A DNA stretch of 64,000 nucleotides from Pseudoalteromonas luteoviolacea S2607 (GTDB lineage: Bacteria; Pseudomonadota; Gammaproteobacteria; Enterobacterales; Alteromonadaceae). Of this stretch, positions 36,913-46,487 are shown piece by piece. The stretch spans positions 1-64,000 of the forward strand of contig NZ_AUXV01000001.1 in assembly GCF_001625575.1 (NCBI RefSeq). The letters run 5' to 3'. A program made the position numbers and the translations under genes. The notes under the pieces are model-generated. The model had not been told where the DNA came from. It saw nothing but the letters and a program-made list of their open reading frames with translations, and did not search any database. Position 1 is the stretch's first letter. The number at the start of each line of letters is the position of its first letter.

Positions 36913-36926
36913 AAATTGCGTGCCTT
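36913..36926 (+). promoter_or_regulatory. Shared upstream element, copy 1
   Basis: AAATTGCGTGCCTT, preceded by an A-rich GAAAAATTTC stretch. It is identical to the element at 37762-37775 and lies 104 bases before the ATG of the first small exported protein. Equal spacing in both cases suggests a shared promoter or operator. Confidence 0.5.
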
Positions 36927-37029
36927 AACAGTTTATGCGCAACTGCTTATTATATCACCTGTTACAAAAACACCACCGCAATCGACTTCACGCAAGGTGT
37001 AAACCTTTTAAAAATAAGGAAAATAGTTA

Positions 37030-37479
37030 ATGAAAATCAAAATATTAGCAACGTCACTTGTACTGTTCAGCGCAGCTTCAAGTCAGGCGAACACGCAAGA
37101 TGTTATCGTTGAGGTTGTTGAAGCCCCAGATAACTTCGTGCAAACCAGTACGCCTCAGTGCGGTTACTGCCCGCAATTTTTGAAACCTCTCGGCGATATA
37201 GCATGGACCAGGTCATCGAAAGGTACTACCAATACGGCACTGTGCTATGACTTTGTCAAATTCGATGGAGATGATGAAACTGACTGTATCATCAGGTACT
37301 CAAACCACAGTGACACTGCACAGCTTGTGGATACAACACGGACAAAGTGGATTAGTATGAAATACCCAAACGGATTAGCCGCTTACACCTCTGCTGGGGA
37401 AGGCTTATTTCTTAGAATGGGTAGTCAAGCATGCAAAAGTTATCTCAATGCACAAGATTACGTAAAAGTTAATCTTTGA
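37030..37479 (+). CDS. Small exported cysteine-containing protein of unknown function
   Basis: 149 residues with a clear signal peptide (KILATSLVLFSAASSQANT). The mature part has a CGYC motif near residue 45 (PQCGYCPQFLKPLGD) and further cysteines near 72, 84 and 137, so disulfides are likely. CGYC resembles a thioredoxin CxxC, but the length and the rest of the sequence do not support a thioredoxin fold. Its upstream region shares a 14-base element with the next exported protein. I do not recognise the family. Confidence 0.65.
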   Translation: MKIKILATSLVLFSAASSQANTQDVIVEVVEAPDNFVQTSTPQCGYCPQFLKPLGDIAWTRSSKGTTNTALCYDFVKFDGDDETDCIIRYSNHSDTAQLVDTTRTKWISMKYPNGLAAYTSAGEGLFLRMGSQACKSYLNAQDYVKVNL

Positions 37480-37881
37480 TTTAACACCGAATCATAAATC
37501 GCTATCAGGGGCCCGAAATAGCGTGCCCCTGCAGTCGCACCTTTACCGCCTGCCAGCTTTAAAAACTCGCCAATGAGTTAACACTCATCTGATACGACAA
37601 CTTCTCTCTATGAAGCATTTTATCTAGCACTTATTGGTAATCAGCACAGCTCCACACTTCAACGTTTTGCACCCGAAGCTTCAATCACAACATTTATTCA
37701 CAACTCAGATCGGCGCAAACTATTTCTCTAAAAAAGTGAATTAATTCGGAAAAAAACCACTAAATTGCGTGCCTTCAAGCTTGGGAAAATCGCAAATATC
37801 CTTGTCTTATCACGAAGCAATATGTGATCCGCACTTCTCCTACATGGAAAGTTATTACTCTCATTAACCATTGAGGTTTTT
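37480..37881. other. 402-base gap between the two small exported protein genes
   Basis: Contains no convincing gene on either strand. It holds the second copy of the AAATTGCGTGCCTT element near its right end, and an A-rich run before that. The remainder is A+T-rich sequence in which I see nothing I can name. Confidence 0.5.
37762..37775 (+). promoter_or_regulatory. Shared upstream element, copy 2
   Basis: AAATTGCGTGCCTT, again preceded by an A-run (GGAAAAAAACC). It lies 107 bases before the ATG of the second small exported protein. See copy 1 at 36913-36926. Confidence 0.5.
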
Positions 37882-38232
37882 ATGAAAAACATGACATTAG
37901 TATTGGTTGCACTCTCTACATTTTTATCAACGTCAGCCCTAGCAGGCACGGTTACTGGCGATCAGTGCTGGACAGAAGATAACAGTGTTAAGTTCAGAGC
38001 AAAGGCATCGTTTTGGGATAGAATTGCCGAAAATAAACTTTATATCAGTGTTACGACTGATCACAACCGAACTTACACCGTAACCAGACCATTGACGAAT
38101 ACTCAAAGCGTATTCATGGATAATTATTTTACATCCATGTTTCAGCAGTCAGGTTACCCGAATGCGCAGCCAGTGAGCTATCGCATCTACGACGCATTTG
38201 GTAGCGTAGACAAAAGTGGCAGCTGTATTTAA
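37882..38232 (+). CDS. Small exported protein of unknown function
   Basis: 116 residues; a signal peptide is evident (LVLVALSTFLSTSALAG). The mature chain of about 95 residues is beta-prone, with cysteines near positions 30 and 115 that could form one disulfide. It has no known motif. It shares its upstream element with the preceding exported protein and is followed by a good terminator, so it is a monocistronic unit. Confidence 0.65.
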   Translation: MKNMTLVLVALSTFLSTSALAGTVTGDQCWTEDNSVKFRAKASFWDRIAENKLYISVTTDHNRTYTVTRPLTNTQSVFMDNYFTSMFQQSGYPNAQPVSYRIYDAFGSVDKSGSCI

Positions 38233-38242
38233 TGCATTGTAG

Positions 38243-38270
38243 GAAGGGGGGCTAGCCCCCTTTCTTTGTT
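38243..38270 (+). terminator. Rho-independent terminator
   Basis: GAAGGGGG-gctag-CCCCCTTTC followed by TTTGTTTG, about 10 bases after the stop codon of the small exported protein. Confidence 0.8.
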
Positions 38271-38360
38271 TGAAAAGCAGTCGTTTAATTTAAATGTTGA
38301 GAATCAATTACCCCAGCTTAAGCGGATGTTTTTAAAACAAAGTACTCAAAGCTTATCATC

Positions 38361-40256
38361 TCAGTGCATTTGTAAGTCACGTACGTAGTCTACTCGGGTA
38401 AGCTCAATTACTTGCTCATCAATGATATGAGACTCTATTAGTACATCTCCTACTAACGCAAACACTCTATTGCCAATATAAAATGGCCTTGAGTTACCAT
38501 ACCAATCACTGCAACTCACTTCGCAATCAATAAAGGTTTGTGGGTTAACTTTGGCTTTAGCTTGACCTGCTAGAGACACAGGTGCATTGCTCGTTACTCC
38601 CAAATATACAATGCTCAAGTCATCTTCCATCTTTTCTGATAGGCTTGCTTTGCTCAGTGCCGTAATGCCTGCAATGCCATAGTTGTCAGTCACGCTTTTA
38701 TAGTTAAACGCATGGCTAATATTTTCTTTTTCTAAAAACTTGTCGAACACCCCTTCACTATCAATAGATGGGCTACCTGTTAGGTTGATAATCGACACGC
38801 TATAGTTTTCTTGTAGATTGACTCCAGACACAAACAGCTTGCCACCAATGGGCTCAATTCGATCCACAGTATGTGGTAAGCCAAAAGTAAGTTGTTCATC
38901 ACGAGATAAATGAGTCAAAGAAAGACTGTCTAATTGCTCGACATGCCTATTCTCAATGTGACCTCCATATAAGTTTTCATCCAGCACTAGCCACTCATTG
39001 GTGAAGCGGTTATTAATATATTGTGTCGCCACAGACCATTCGCGCTGGGGCTTAACGATGCTTGCATTACGTTGTTCGAATACGACATCAGGGAGCTTAT
39101 AGAGCAAGGCACTTATCTCAGGGGTCGAATGCGCTTCACTCACAGTCAATAGATGTAATGCCCCTTCGCTTTGCATAAATGAAAACTGATTACGGGGCTT
39201 CCCTTTAACCAATGCACTGCCCATAACCTCACCGCTGTGCGGCAACATAAATAACCTCGACACTGCTTGAGTCTGCACGCCCTCATACTGAAAGTCAGTC
39301 AGTCTCTCTTCATGCAAAATCGATGTAGACAGATAAAATGCTGAATTGGAAACAAAATATTCGTACTCACCAGAAGCCACAACCGCCGTGCCACCGCAAT
39401 CAAAATTGACCGTTAAAGGGTCACAAACAATGACTGTATGCAGTATCGGTGACAACTGCATGTCTAAAGGTTTATAGATGTCTTTAGCGCCTATGATATT
39501 TTGCCACTTTAATGCGCCAAACCCTTCGTCAGGGATTTTTGCAAATTGTGGCAAGATGCGTGTCTTACGTTTATTTGCATACTCAGATGTAAGCTCGACA
39601 GGCAAGTATGTGAGATACTTATTATTGACAATTCTAGAGCCAAAATTAGAACCGCTAAAGTAATCATCTGATTTGATTAAAATACCATCTCGATAAGTAA
39701 TTTCGCCCTGACTGCCTAAATTAAAACGCAGCAGCTGCGATGCATCTAATCCATAGTTATAGCCAAGCACCAGTAACGTATCTTTTAATACGAGCAGCTC
39801 GTCATACCAAACATCTTGATTCCAAGAAGGTTGGTTTATTTCAACTTTTGACTTGGCATGAAGTATATCGTGGCTGTTCTCGGTGATTTTGACAGAATAA
39901 ATGACCCCTTTACGGAGAATAATCAAGTAGTCTCCAGTGAATTTTATAATGCCACCTTCATCGACATTGTCGACTTGATTATTGGTGATACTTAAGTCAG
40001 AAGAAGCAATACGGCTTCCAGTCACTTCTATAAACTCAACTCCTTCAGAGTAGTGCTCTAAAAGCTGCTTGCGGCGTTCCGTCTCACGATAACGGTGTAA
40101 TTGGTGCATGCCCTCCATATAATTTTCAAAGTCTGCTTGTGATTGAAATGTCGTAACATGTGCCGATTTCAACCCTCTTAAACTTGGCTGTTTAAAACTA
40201 CTACACCCACTCATTAACAATGTCACTAAGCATGAAAACAGTAAAACTTGCTTCAT
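38361..40256 (-). CDS. Lipoprotein with C-terminal beta-propeller (Beta_propel family)
   Basis: 631 residues from the ATG at 40256 (TAGGAG 5 bases upstream; a GTG two codons earlier is less likely). The lipobox LMSGC gives Cys near residue 18. The family signature SITNNQVDNVDEGGIIKFTG lies near residues 88-107, where secreted Beta_propel (PF09826-type) proteins have the NQVxGVDEaDixKtdG motif. Propeller strands follow to the C-terminus. The family is membrane-attached and of unknown function. It lies 29 bases after the esterase-TPR gene on the same strand, so the two may be co-transcribed. Confidence 0.8.
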   Translation of the reverse strand: MKQVLLFSCLVTLLMSGCSSFKQPSLRGLKSAHVTTFQSQADFENYMEGMHQLHRYRETERRKQLLEHYSEGVEFIEVTGSRIASSDLSITNNQVDNVDEGGIIKFTGDYLIILRKGVIYSVKITENSHDILHAKSKVEINQPSWNQDVWYDELLVLKDTLLVLGYNYGLDASQLLRFNLGSQGEITYRDGILIKSDDYFSGSNFGSRIVNNKYLTYLPVELTSEYANKRKTRILPQFAKIPDEGFGALKWQNIIGAKDIYKPLDMQLSPILHTVIVCDPLTVNFDCGGTAVVASGEYEYFVSNSAFYLSTSILHEERLTDFQYEGVQTQAVSRLFMLPHSGEVMGSALVKGKPRNQFSFMQSEGALHLLTVSEAHSTPEISALLYKLPDVVFEQRNASIVKPQREWSVATQYINNRFTNEWLVLDENLYGGHIENRHVEQLDSLSLTHLSRDEQLTFGLPHTVDRIEPIGGKLFVSGVNLQENYSVSIINLTGSPSIDSEGVFDKFLEKENISHAFNYKSVTDNYGIAGITALSKASLSEKMEDDLSIVYLGVTSNAPVSLAGQAKAKVNPQTFIDCEVSCSDWYGNSRPFYIGNRVFALVGDVLIESHIIDEQVIELTRVDYVRDLQMH

Positions 40257-40285
40257 AGTCACTCCTAGTATTTACGCACACATCA

Positions 40286-41461
40286 TCATAAAGACCCTGC
40301 ACTCTTCGCTATCGCTGCTGTTAATCGACGCTTACGATTTAAATAGGCTTCGTAACCGTCATCGTCTTTCTCAGCTAATTCCAATGCAATATTTACCTGC
40401 TCTAAAGATTGCACATATTGGCTGTTCTGCTCGTACGCATAGGCCAGACCATTATAAGCACTGGCCATGGTTGGGTTTTGTTCGATGTTGTATTTAAAGA
40501 TTTCAATCGCCGCTACAAAATCTTTGGCATCCACCAGCTCATACCCTAGTCCGCGTAATACCCACTCTTCGGGAAGAATCGGCTCTGCGCGTTGAAAAGA
40601 AACCTGTTTATAATATTGTTTGATAGAGCTCACTCCATCCGTCAGCGCACTGCTAGGCATTATGAGAGACAAAAACAGGTTATGATACGCATTAAACACC
40701 CCCGCTGCAGAAGTCATCGCGTGCGGTACATCATCAAAAGTATCTCCCGTTAATTTAAATTTGTGCGGTTTATTGTTTGCTAGAAATGAGTGCAACTCAT
40801 CATAAATGTCACGCATTGGCGCGGCCTCTGAGCCAATATTGATGTAGAGGTAATTGTCAAATGTCTGTCTCTTAGCTACAAAAGATTTTACATTTTTAAG
40901 GGTGCTATGTGCCCCCCACCATACAGCTGGGCTGTACGCAATATGCCCTTGAAATAAATGAGGTCTTGACTGCATTGCGTGCAACACCAGTAGTCCACCA
41001 ATGGACGCGCCTGAAAAGACTTTAAAATCATGTGTTCGAAAAGTGCGATTGACCTCTGGGATCAGCTCTTTTTCTATGAAATCTAAAAACTTGTCGCCGC
41101 CACCACCAACGCCCACAGGACCTCTTGGGTCATAATTTACAGTCGGAGCCAAGTCTCTTGCTCTATCGGTGTTTTCAATCGCAACTATGATCATTTCTGG
41201 CGCTGCACCTGAGCGATGAAGCTTGTTTAATACCGCGGATTCTAAAGGGATATTCTCTTTACCATCAAGCCGATACAAGACCGGAAAAACCTTTTGTTCA
41301 TTTGTATAATAGGAGTCAGGAAGTAAGATTGTAACCGTTCTTTGCTCAGACAATATTTTTGAAGAAAGCGTCTTGGTTATGTTCAGTTGCTCTGTTGCAA
41401 GGAGCGAGCTCGTGGTGAGAAGAAATAAAAGCGTAGTGAGTATGATTTTGGCATAAAACAT
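40286..41461 (-). CDS. Exported esterase (Fes/IroE-like alpha/beta hydrolase) with C-terminal TPR
   Basis: 391 residues with a signal peptide (IILTTLLFLLTTSSLLA). The hydrolase core spans about 25-270, with the nucleophile elbow GASIGG near residue 150 and the likely catalytic His in DVPHAMTSA near 243. It resembles putative esterase family members (esterase D, enterobactin/salmochelin esterases). Residues 300-375 carry two TPR-like helical repeats (AIEIFKYNIEQNP, AYNGLAYAYEQNS). Acts in the periplasm on an ester not identifiable here. Probably in an operon with the beta-propeller lipoprotein. Confidence 0.85.
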   Translation of the reverse strand: MFYAKIILTTLLFLLTTSSLLATEQLNITKTLSSKILSEQRTVTILLPDSYYTNEQKVFPVLYRLDGKENIPLESAVLNKLHRSGAAPEMIIVAIENTDRARDLAPTVNYDPRGPVGVGGGGDKFLDFIEKELIPEVNRTFRTHDFKVFSGASIGGLLVLHAMQSRPHLFQGHIAYSPAVWWGAHSTLKNVKSFVAKRQTFDNYLYINIGSEAAPMRDIYDELHSFLANNKPHKFKLTGDTFDDVPHAMTSAAGVFNAYHNLFLSLIMPSSALTDGVSSIKQYYKQVSFQRAEPILPEEWVLRGLGYELVDAKDFVAAIEIFKYNIEQNPTMASAYNGLAYAYEQNSQYVQSLEQVNIALELAEKDDDGYEAYLNRKRRLTAAIAKSAGSL

Positions 41462-41558
41462 CGAATTTCCTTTTTTGTTATTATGCCAACACCTTAAATA
41501 ATCAAAAGCATTTTTGCAAAACTAAAAAACGAGCAGCCATACTTGCTTATTTCATTGG

Positions 41559-42437
41559 CTAAATATCAAACGCCAAGTGTAAAGAAGCGCGCTTAACGAG
41601 TTCTATAAACGCCCTCACCTTTGGCATATTCAACATGTCTCGATGTACCAACATCCATGCATTTACTTGCCATTGTTGTTCAATATCAACTTCAATCAGC
41701 GCAGAATTGTTCGCAATGGTTTCCTTGGTGGATACACCAATACCAAACCCATGATGTAATGCATAATTAAGGACCTGCCCGACGGAGCTTGTCAGCACAA
41801 TTTGCTGCGTTGGAATGTGATTATAGATCCACTCGTTCCAAGGTAGATGGGCCACCCGCTCATTTAGAGCAATGAACTTATGCTCCGTGATATTACTTTT
41901 ATTTGGGATACCAAAGCGTTCGATATAATCGACGTGAGCACATAGCTTTAATTCAATCTGTGCAAATTCAAAAACGATATTATCTGGCGTATCTGGCCTT
42001 GGACCCATTCTAATGGCAATGTCGGCCTCGCCGTACTCCAGAGCAAACTTGCGAATATCGCCAAGTATATCTACCTGCATTTTTGGAAATAGGGTCTGGT
42101 ATTCCATAATTAGCGGCATCAGCATGGGGGCTAACTCACTGACACATGTTATGCTGAGCTTACCTGCTAACTCACGCTCAGCACTGCTTGCATTGTTTAC
42201 AAACTGCGTAAACTGAACGTCTGTCACCTCCCCAAGTCGCATGACTTCTAATCCAGCTTCGGTCGGTATATAGCCTCGATCGTTGCGTTGAAAAAGCTTA
42301 ACAGACAAAGCAGCTTCCAATGCATCAATATGACGCATAACGGTACTGCGGTGAATCCCTAAATCCTCCGCCGTCGCACTCAGCGTACCAAGCTTACCTA
42401 GACGATAGGCCGTTTTCATTTCGGTCCATTTGTTCAT
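41559..42437 (-). CDS. LysR-family regulator, divergent from an FAD oxidoreductase gene
   Basis: 292 residues from the ATG at 42437. In-frame codons further upstream would add a leader not usual for the family. The HTH lies at residues 3-63 (LGTLSATAEDLGIHRSTVMR, then HIDALEAAL) and the effector domain from 90. It is 110 bases from the divergent oxidoreductase gene, its likely target, with a TTGCG-CATT-CGCAA inverted repeat between them. Confidence 0.88.
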   Translation of the reverse strand: MNKWTEMKTAYRLGKLGTLSATAEDLGIHRSTVMRHIDALEAALSVKLFQRNDRGYIPTEAGLEVMRLGEVTDVQFTQFVNNASSAERELAGKLSITCVSELAPMLMPLIMEYQTLFPKMQVDILGDIRKFALEYGEADIAIRMGPRPDTPDNIVFEFAQIELKLCAHVDYIERFGIPNKSNITEHKFIALNERVAHLPWNEWIYNHIPTQQIVLTSSVGQVLNYALHHGFGIGVSTKETIANNSALIEVDIEQQWQVNAWMLVHRDMLNMPKVRAFIELVKRASLHLAFDI

Positions 42438-42488
42438 TTTTAATCCCGTTGCAAAAACGCACACCCCGGTTGCATTTTGTATCATTCA

Positions 42489-42502
42489 TTGCGCATTCGC
42501 AA
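42489..42502. promoter_or_regulatory. Inverted repeat in a LysR-controlled divergent promoter
   Basis: TTGCG-CATT-CGCAA lies 46 bases before the oxidoreductase ATG and about 50 before the LysR ATG. Likely operator. Confidence 0.4.
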
Positions 42503-42547
42503 CAGGTTAAGCTACCTATATCGCTCGAATTCAATTAAGACAGAGAT

Positions 42548-43606
42548 ATGAGAACACAAGTATTAATCATTGGCGGAGGCTTTGCTGGGGCCTCTACTGC
42601 ACAAGCGCTTGAAAAACGCGGTATAAACACGACGTTAGTGGATAAAAAGGATTATTTTGAGGTGACTTACGCCGTACTAAGAGATGTAGCCCACCCTGAG
42701 AAAAACAACGGAAAGTCGAGAAAACGTTACGCCGACTTTCTCGATGGCCAATTTATCCAAAGCGCAGTCGTCGAACTCAATGCTCATTTCGCAGTGCTCG
42801 CAAGCGGCGAAACAATCCATTTTGATATAGTCGTTATCGCTTCAGGGTCCAGATACCCAAGCTTACCACTTGCAAAGTCAGTCGACGCGAGCTCTCTTGA
42901 AAGCAGAAATAATGAATTGCAAACGTATCATGATGCGCTCAAACAAGCTAAAGACGTACTCATTCTTGGCGGCGGCGTTGTCGGTGTCGAGCTTGCGGGC
43001 GAACTTGCTTACGCAATGCCGCACCTCAAAGTGACTTTGGCACACAATGGGCCTCATCTTCTCAATGGATTCAAAAGCAAGGCAAGCAAAAAAGCGCTCA
43101 GTCAACTGACACGCATTGGCGTTGAAGTGCAGTTTAATGCCCGCTACCAAGAAACTGAAGATGGGCTCGTCAACACAACCAATGGAGCTAAAATCAATCC
43201 AGATATCACTTTTAGCGCAACAGGTGTTATCCCCAATAACGAATTTTTAAAGCGACATTATGCACACGTATTGAACCCGCAAGGTCAAGTCATAGTGAAT
43301 GAGGCACTTGCCGTAACTGGACAACAACATATGTATGCCATAGGTGACATTGCGGATGTGGGCGAGGCCAAATTGGGGTACTTGGCCGTTGAGCAAGGTA
43401 AATACTTAGCAAACTCGATTGCTAAGCAAATTTCAGGGTCACAACCAAAACCTTACAAACGTCACCCATTTATGGCGCTCGTTCCGACTGGCCAAGAAAC
43501 CGGCATCGTGCAATTTCCATTTATGGTCTCAACTTGGAAACCGCTGGTGAATATCAAACAAAAAGACTTGTTTATCAGCAAAACATTTAATGGATTCACT
43601 CAATGA
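42548..43606 (+). CDS. NAD(P)/FAD-dependent oxidoreductase, AIF/Ndh-2 type
   Basis: 352 residues. FAD Rossmann LIIGGGFAGASTAQAL at residues 6-21, a second NAD(P)H site ILILGGGVVGVELAGELA near 138-155, and the C-terminal FAD motif YAIGDIADVGEAK near 260. This is the layout of type II NADH dehydrogenases and AIFM2-like ferroptosis suppressor/ubiquinone reductases. No redox-active CxxC is present, so it is not a disulfide reductase. No membrane segment is obvious; it would bind the inner face of the membrane if it reduces quinones. Divergent from a LysR gene. Confidence 0.85.
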   Translation: MRTQVLIIGGGFAGASTAQALEKRGINTTLVDKKDYFEVTYAVLRDVAHPEKNNGKSRKRYADFLDGQFIQSAVVELNAHFAVLASGETIHFDIVVIASGSRYPSLPLAKSVDASSLESRNNELQTYHDALKQAKDVLILGGGVVGVELAGELAYAMPHLKVTLAHNGPHLLNGFKSKASKKALSQLTRIGVEVQFNARYQETEDGLVNTTNGAKINPDITFSATGVIPNNEFLKRHYAHVLNPQGQVIVNEALAVTGQQHMYAIGDIADVGEAKLGYLAVEQGKYLANSIAKQISGSQPKPYKRHPFMALVPTGQETGIVQFPFMVSTWKPLVNIKQKDLFISKTFNGFTQ

Positions 43607-43950
43607 CTATTACTTTGCGTATCCGCTACTTAGAATACTGAAAAAGCTTTTTGATAACGAGATTGTCAAGCAGCCAACATTACTAAGACAGCTATGACAA
43701 TTGCCATAAAAATAGAGCTAAACCTGTACAACAGGACGATTATGGCGTCTTGCAGGTTTGGTACAACATCAGTTAGCGGTACACTCAAGGCCCCTATGGC
43801 AGAAAACCCAATACCGCCATAAAGAGGGCCTTTTGAAAGCATACAAACACAGACATTGAAACGAACCAACCCATAGTAACTTGAGATAACTTGTCGTGAT
43901 GACGTTTCAAATTCAGTTTGGCTTTATAAAAAAGCCAAACCGTACGGTCA
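43607..43950 (-). pseudogene. 344-base gap with a possible frameshifted small membrane protein
   Basis: Two overlapping minus-strand frames (43794-43988 and 43666-43869) read as consecutive hydrophobic segments, GWFVSMSVFVCFQKALFMAV and then IIVLLYRFSSIFMAIVIAVL, if one frameshift near 43800 is allowed. Neither frame alone makes a convincing protein. There is no RBS evidence and no family match I can name. It may be a decayed two-helix protein or chance. No plus-strand gene is seen. Confidence 0.25.
43916..43940 (-). terminator. Hairpin after the aldehyde dehydrogenase gene
   Basis: GTTTGGCTTT-ataaa-AAAGCCAAAC, a perfect 10-base stem 10 bases after the aldehyde dehydrogenase stop on the minus strand. 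Only a weak T-rich tail follows (TGAATTTG). Confidence 0.5.
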
Positions 43951-45381
43951 TTACTTGAGTAAAAAGCGTCGAAGAGTGTTAAAAACAAAATCCCTGTTTT
44001 TTAAAATAAATCGGTTTTTAGGAAGCCACGCACTTGAATACAAAACCGTTTTTGCTTTAGAAAAAGTCAAAAAGCCTTCATAACCATGGTAGTGCCCCAT
44101 ACCTGAATTACCTACCCCACCAAACGGTGCATCATCGGCTGCAACATGCATGGCAGTGTCATTAATTGCGACGCCACCACTGTGCGTATTGGTAATAACC
44201 CGGTCAATCAATGTCTTGTTATTCGACATGATATAAAGTGCAAGTGGTCTTGGACGTTCGTTTATGTAATTGAGTACTTCACCTATGTCTGAGTATGTAA
44301 TGACAGGCAAAATTGAGCCAAAAATTTCCTCCTGCATGACAGACATATCCGCAGTTACATCTGTTATTACGTGCGGATAAACCAATCGCCCTAAGCGCGT
44401 ATCTATGTCTTTTACAGCATGAATATGTGCGCCTTTCGCTTTAGCGTCATCTATAAATCCCATCAGTCTTTGATATTGTCTTGCGCTGACAATATGAGTC
44501 TGACTGTTGCTATCTGAGCTGTCGAGGTGATATTCACGGTAACGTGCTAGGAAAGTTTCAACAAATTCATCTTTTCTCGACTCTGGTACGAACACATAGT
44601 CTGGTGAGACACATATTTGCCCCGAGTTCACTGATTTACCAACAATCAAAGCGTCAACCGCTATATCCATGCTGATCTTGTCATCGACAATTGTTGGCGA
44701 CTTTCCGCCCAGCTCTAAAGTAATCGGAGTAAGATTGTCGGCAGCCGATTTAGCCACTAACTTTCCAACCGTTGAAGAACCCGTAAAAATCAGATGATCA
44801 AAAGGCAGTGCAGAGAAAGCAGCACCAACATCTGCCTCTCCTTCAAATACTTGAATATGTTTACTCAATCCGCTCAATGCTTGTCTAAGCGCATTATTTG
44901 CATTTGGCGTAAACTCACTCATTTTGATCATCACACGATTACCTGCTGCAAGCGCTTGGATAGCAGGGCCCATTGATAAAAAGATCGGGAAATTCCATGG
45001 CGTGATCACACCAACAACGCCGAGAGGCTGATAATGCACTTTGACTTTAGATGGCAACAACATAAGACCAGCGTGACGTTTAGACGGTTTCATCCACTTT
45101 TTGAGATGCTTAATCGCATAGTTAATGCCAGCAACACTAGGCAAAACATCGGCAATTAACGTGTCAAACTCACTACGGTATCCATAATCTTGCTTAAGCG
45201 CCTGATAGAAAGCGTGTTCGTTTTTAATGAGTGCGACTTTGAGCGCCTTTAGTACGGCAACACGCTCCTCAAAGCTTGGGGCTGGATTGCTATTATATGC
45301 CGCCTTCATGGTGACAAAGTCATGTTTCAATTGCTCAGGCGATAAACTGGTAAAAGGCGATACACTTCTAAGGTTAGTCAT
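43951..45381 (-). CDS. Aldehyde dehydrogenase, coniferyl-aldehyde-dehydrogenase type
   Basis: 476 residues. Substrate and NAD(P)-binding segments VITPWNFPIFLSMGPAIQAL and IFTGSSTVGKLV; the general-base Glu lies in TLELGGKSPTIV near 217 and the catalytic Cys in NSGQICVSPDYVFVP near 251. The C-terminal oligomerisation part GGVGNSGMGHYHGYEGF is also present. The shorter N-terminus and the HYHG motif fit the class 3 / coniferyl aldehyde dehydrogenase group. Oxidises aromatic or long-chain aldehydes. Monocistronic, with a hairpin following. Confidence 0.9.
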   Translation of the reverse strand: MTNLRSVSPFTSLSPEQLKHDFVTMKAAYNSNPAPSFEERVAVLKALKVALIKNEHAFYQALKQDYGYRSEFDTLIADVLPSVAGINYAIKHLKKWMKPSKRHAGLMLLPSKVKVHYQPLGVVGVITPWNFPIFLSMGPAIQALAAGNRVMIKMSEFTPNANNALRQALSGLSKHIQVFEGEADVGAAFSALPFDHLIFTGSSTVGKLVAKSAADNLTPITLELGGKSPTIVDDKISMDIAVDALIVGKSVNSGQICVSPDYVFVPESRKDEFVETFLARYREYHLDSSDSNSQTHIVSARQYQRLMGFIDDAKAKGAHIHAVKDIDTRLGRLVYPHVITDVTADMSVMQEEIFGSILPVITYSDIGEVLNYINERPRPLALYIMSNNKTLIDRVITNTHSGGVAINDTAMHVAADDAPFGGVGNSGMGHYHGYEGFLTFSKAKTVLYSSAWLPKNRFILKNRDFVFNTLRRFLLK

Positions 45382-45605
45382 TTAAATCTCACTTTTCGTT
45401 AAGCTGATCATATCAGTATTTATTTAACGCCGGCTGTTACAAAGACAAACTCAGTTTGTAATACGCTATCAAGGCGTTTAGAAATCTGTGATTAGACTAA
45501 CGGCTAACCGCACAAAAGAATAATTATAATCTTTGGCTAGGGTTGCAAAATTTTGGAATAACAAAACTAAACAGTGCGAATTAAGACCCAGTAAGGCCCA
45601 ATTAT

Positions 45606-46487
45606 TTAAACAGTATATTGATTGAGAATGTCGATAAACTTTTTAACTGTTGGCGCATAAATGGTCTCAGGACGTGTAATACAGTAGGCGCGCCAAGGTA
45701 TCTCAGCTTCGGTCTTAACTTCGACCAAGTCTCCGCTGGATAGTTCTTTAGAAAACAACTCTCTAGGCCCCCCTGTGTAATGCTCTGACATCATCACAAT
45801 GGACTTGGAAATATGATAGTTATCACAGGTAATATTGAGTGGTAAGGACATCCCATGGCTTGTTAAAAAGTCCGCTATGGGTTTATTCATTGCAGGACCT
45901 ATGACTGGATATTTATTTAGACCGGCAATACTGACTGGGCCTCTGCTTTTTAAAATTGGATGTCCGGCTCTCACCACAAAGATCAATGATTCATTTTTAA
46001 CTTCGGTAATGACCAGCTCTTGTGGTAATTCTCCCCGCACAAATGGGCCGATGGCGATATCCAAATCACCATCTAGAATGCCTTGTTGTAACTTATCAGG
46101 CAGCGCGACCTGGAACGAAATCTCAACATTATTTGAATCTTCAACAAAGTCCATCAACACTTTCGGAAAGAACAACTGCTCAATGATAGGGCTTACTCCG
46201 ATGTTCAGTGTTCCCCCCTCTAAATTAGACAATAACTCAACATGGCGACACATCGCATCCAGCTTCGATTGTATTTGCTTTCCATTGCTGATGAGATAGT
46301 TTGTGACATCGGTGGGTTTCATGCCCGTGCTATTGCGATGAAACAGCTCGACTTTTAATACTTGCTCCAGTCGAGAAATACGTTTGCTCAATGTGGGTTG
46401 AGACATAAATAACTTCTCAGCCGCTTTATTGATACTTCCGGTCTCAGAAATTGTGCTAAGTATATGAATATCAGATACATCTAACAT
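45606..46487 (-). CDS. LysR-family regulator
   Basis: About 293 residues from an ATG at 46487. An in-frame start at 46577 would add 30 residues (KTKVFEYNKKG..) unlike the family, but no good RBS distinguishes them. The HTH lies early (TGSINKAAEKLFMSQPTLSK) with RISRLEQVLKVELFHR. The effector domain has a GTLNIGVSPIIEQL motif near residue 92 (of this start). The target is not obvious: neighbours are an aldehyde dehydrogenase gene about 220 bases downstream on the same strand and a truncated PAS gene. Confidence 0.85.
   Translation of the reverse strand: MLDVSDIHILSTISETGSINKAAEKLFMSQPTLSKRISRLEQVLKVELFHRNSTGMKPTDVTNYLISNGKQIQSKLDAMCRHVELLSNLEGGTLNIGVSPIIEQLFFPKVLMDFVEDSNNVEISFQVALPDKLQQGILDGDLDIAIGPFVRGELPQELVITEVKNESLIFVVRAGHPILKSRGPVSIAGLNKYPVIGPAMNKPIADFLTSHGMSLPLNITCDNYHISKSIVMMSEHYTGGPRELFSKELSSGDLVEVKTEAEIPWRAYCITRPETIYAPTVKKFIDILNQYTV

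Noticed and set aside
37030..37479. Thioredoxin-like protein, from the CGYC motif
   Set aside because: No other thioredoxin-fold motifs (cis-Pro, WCxxC context) and the spacing of other cysteines does not fit.
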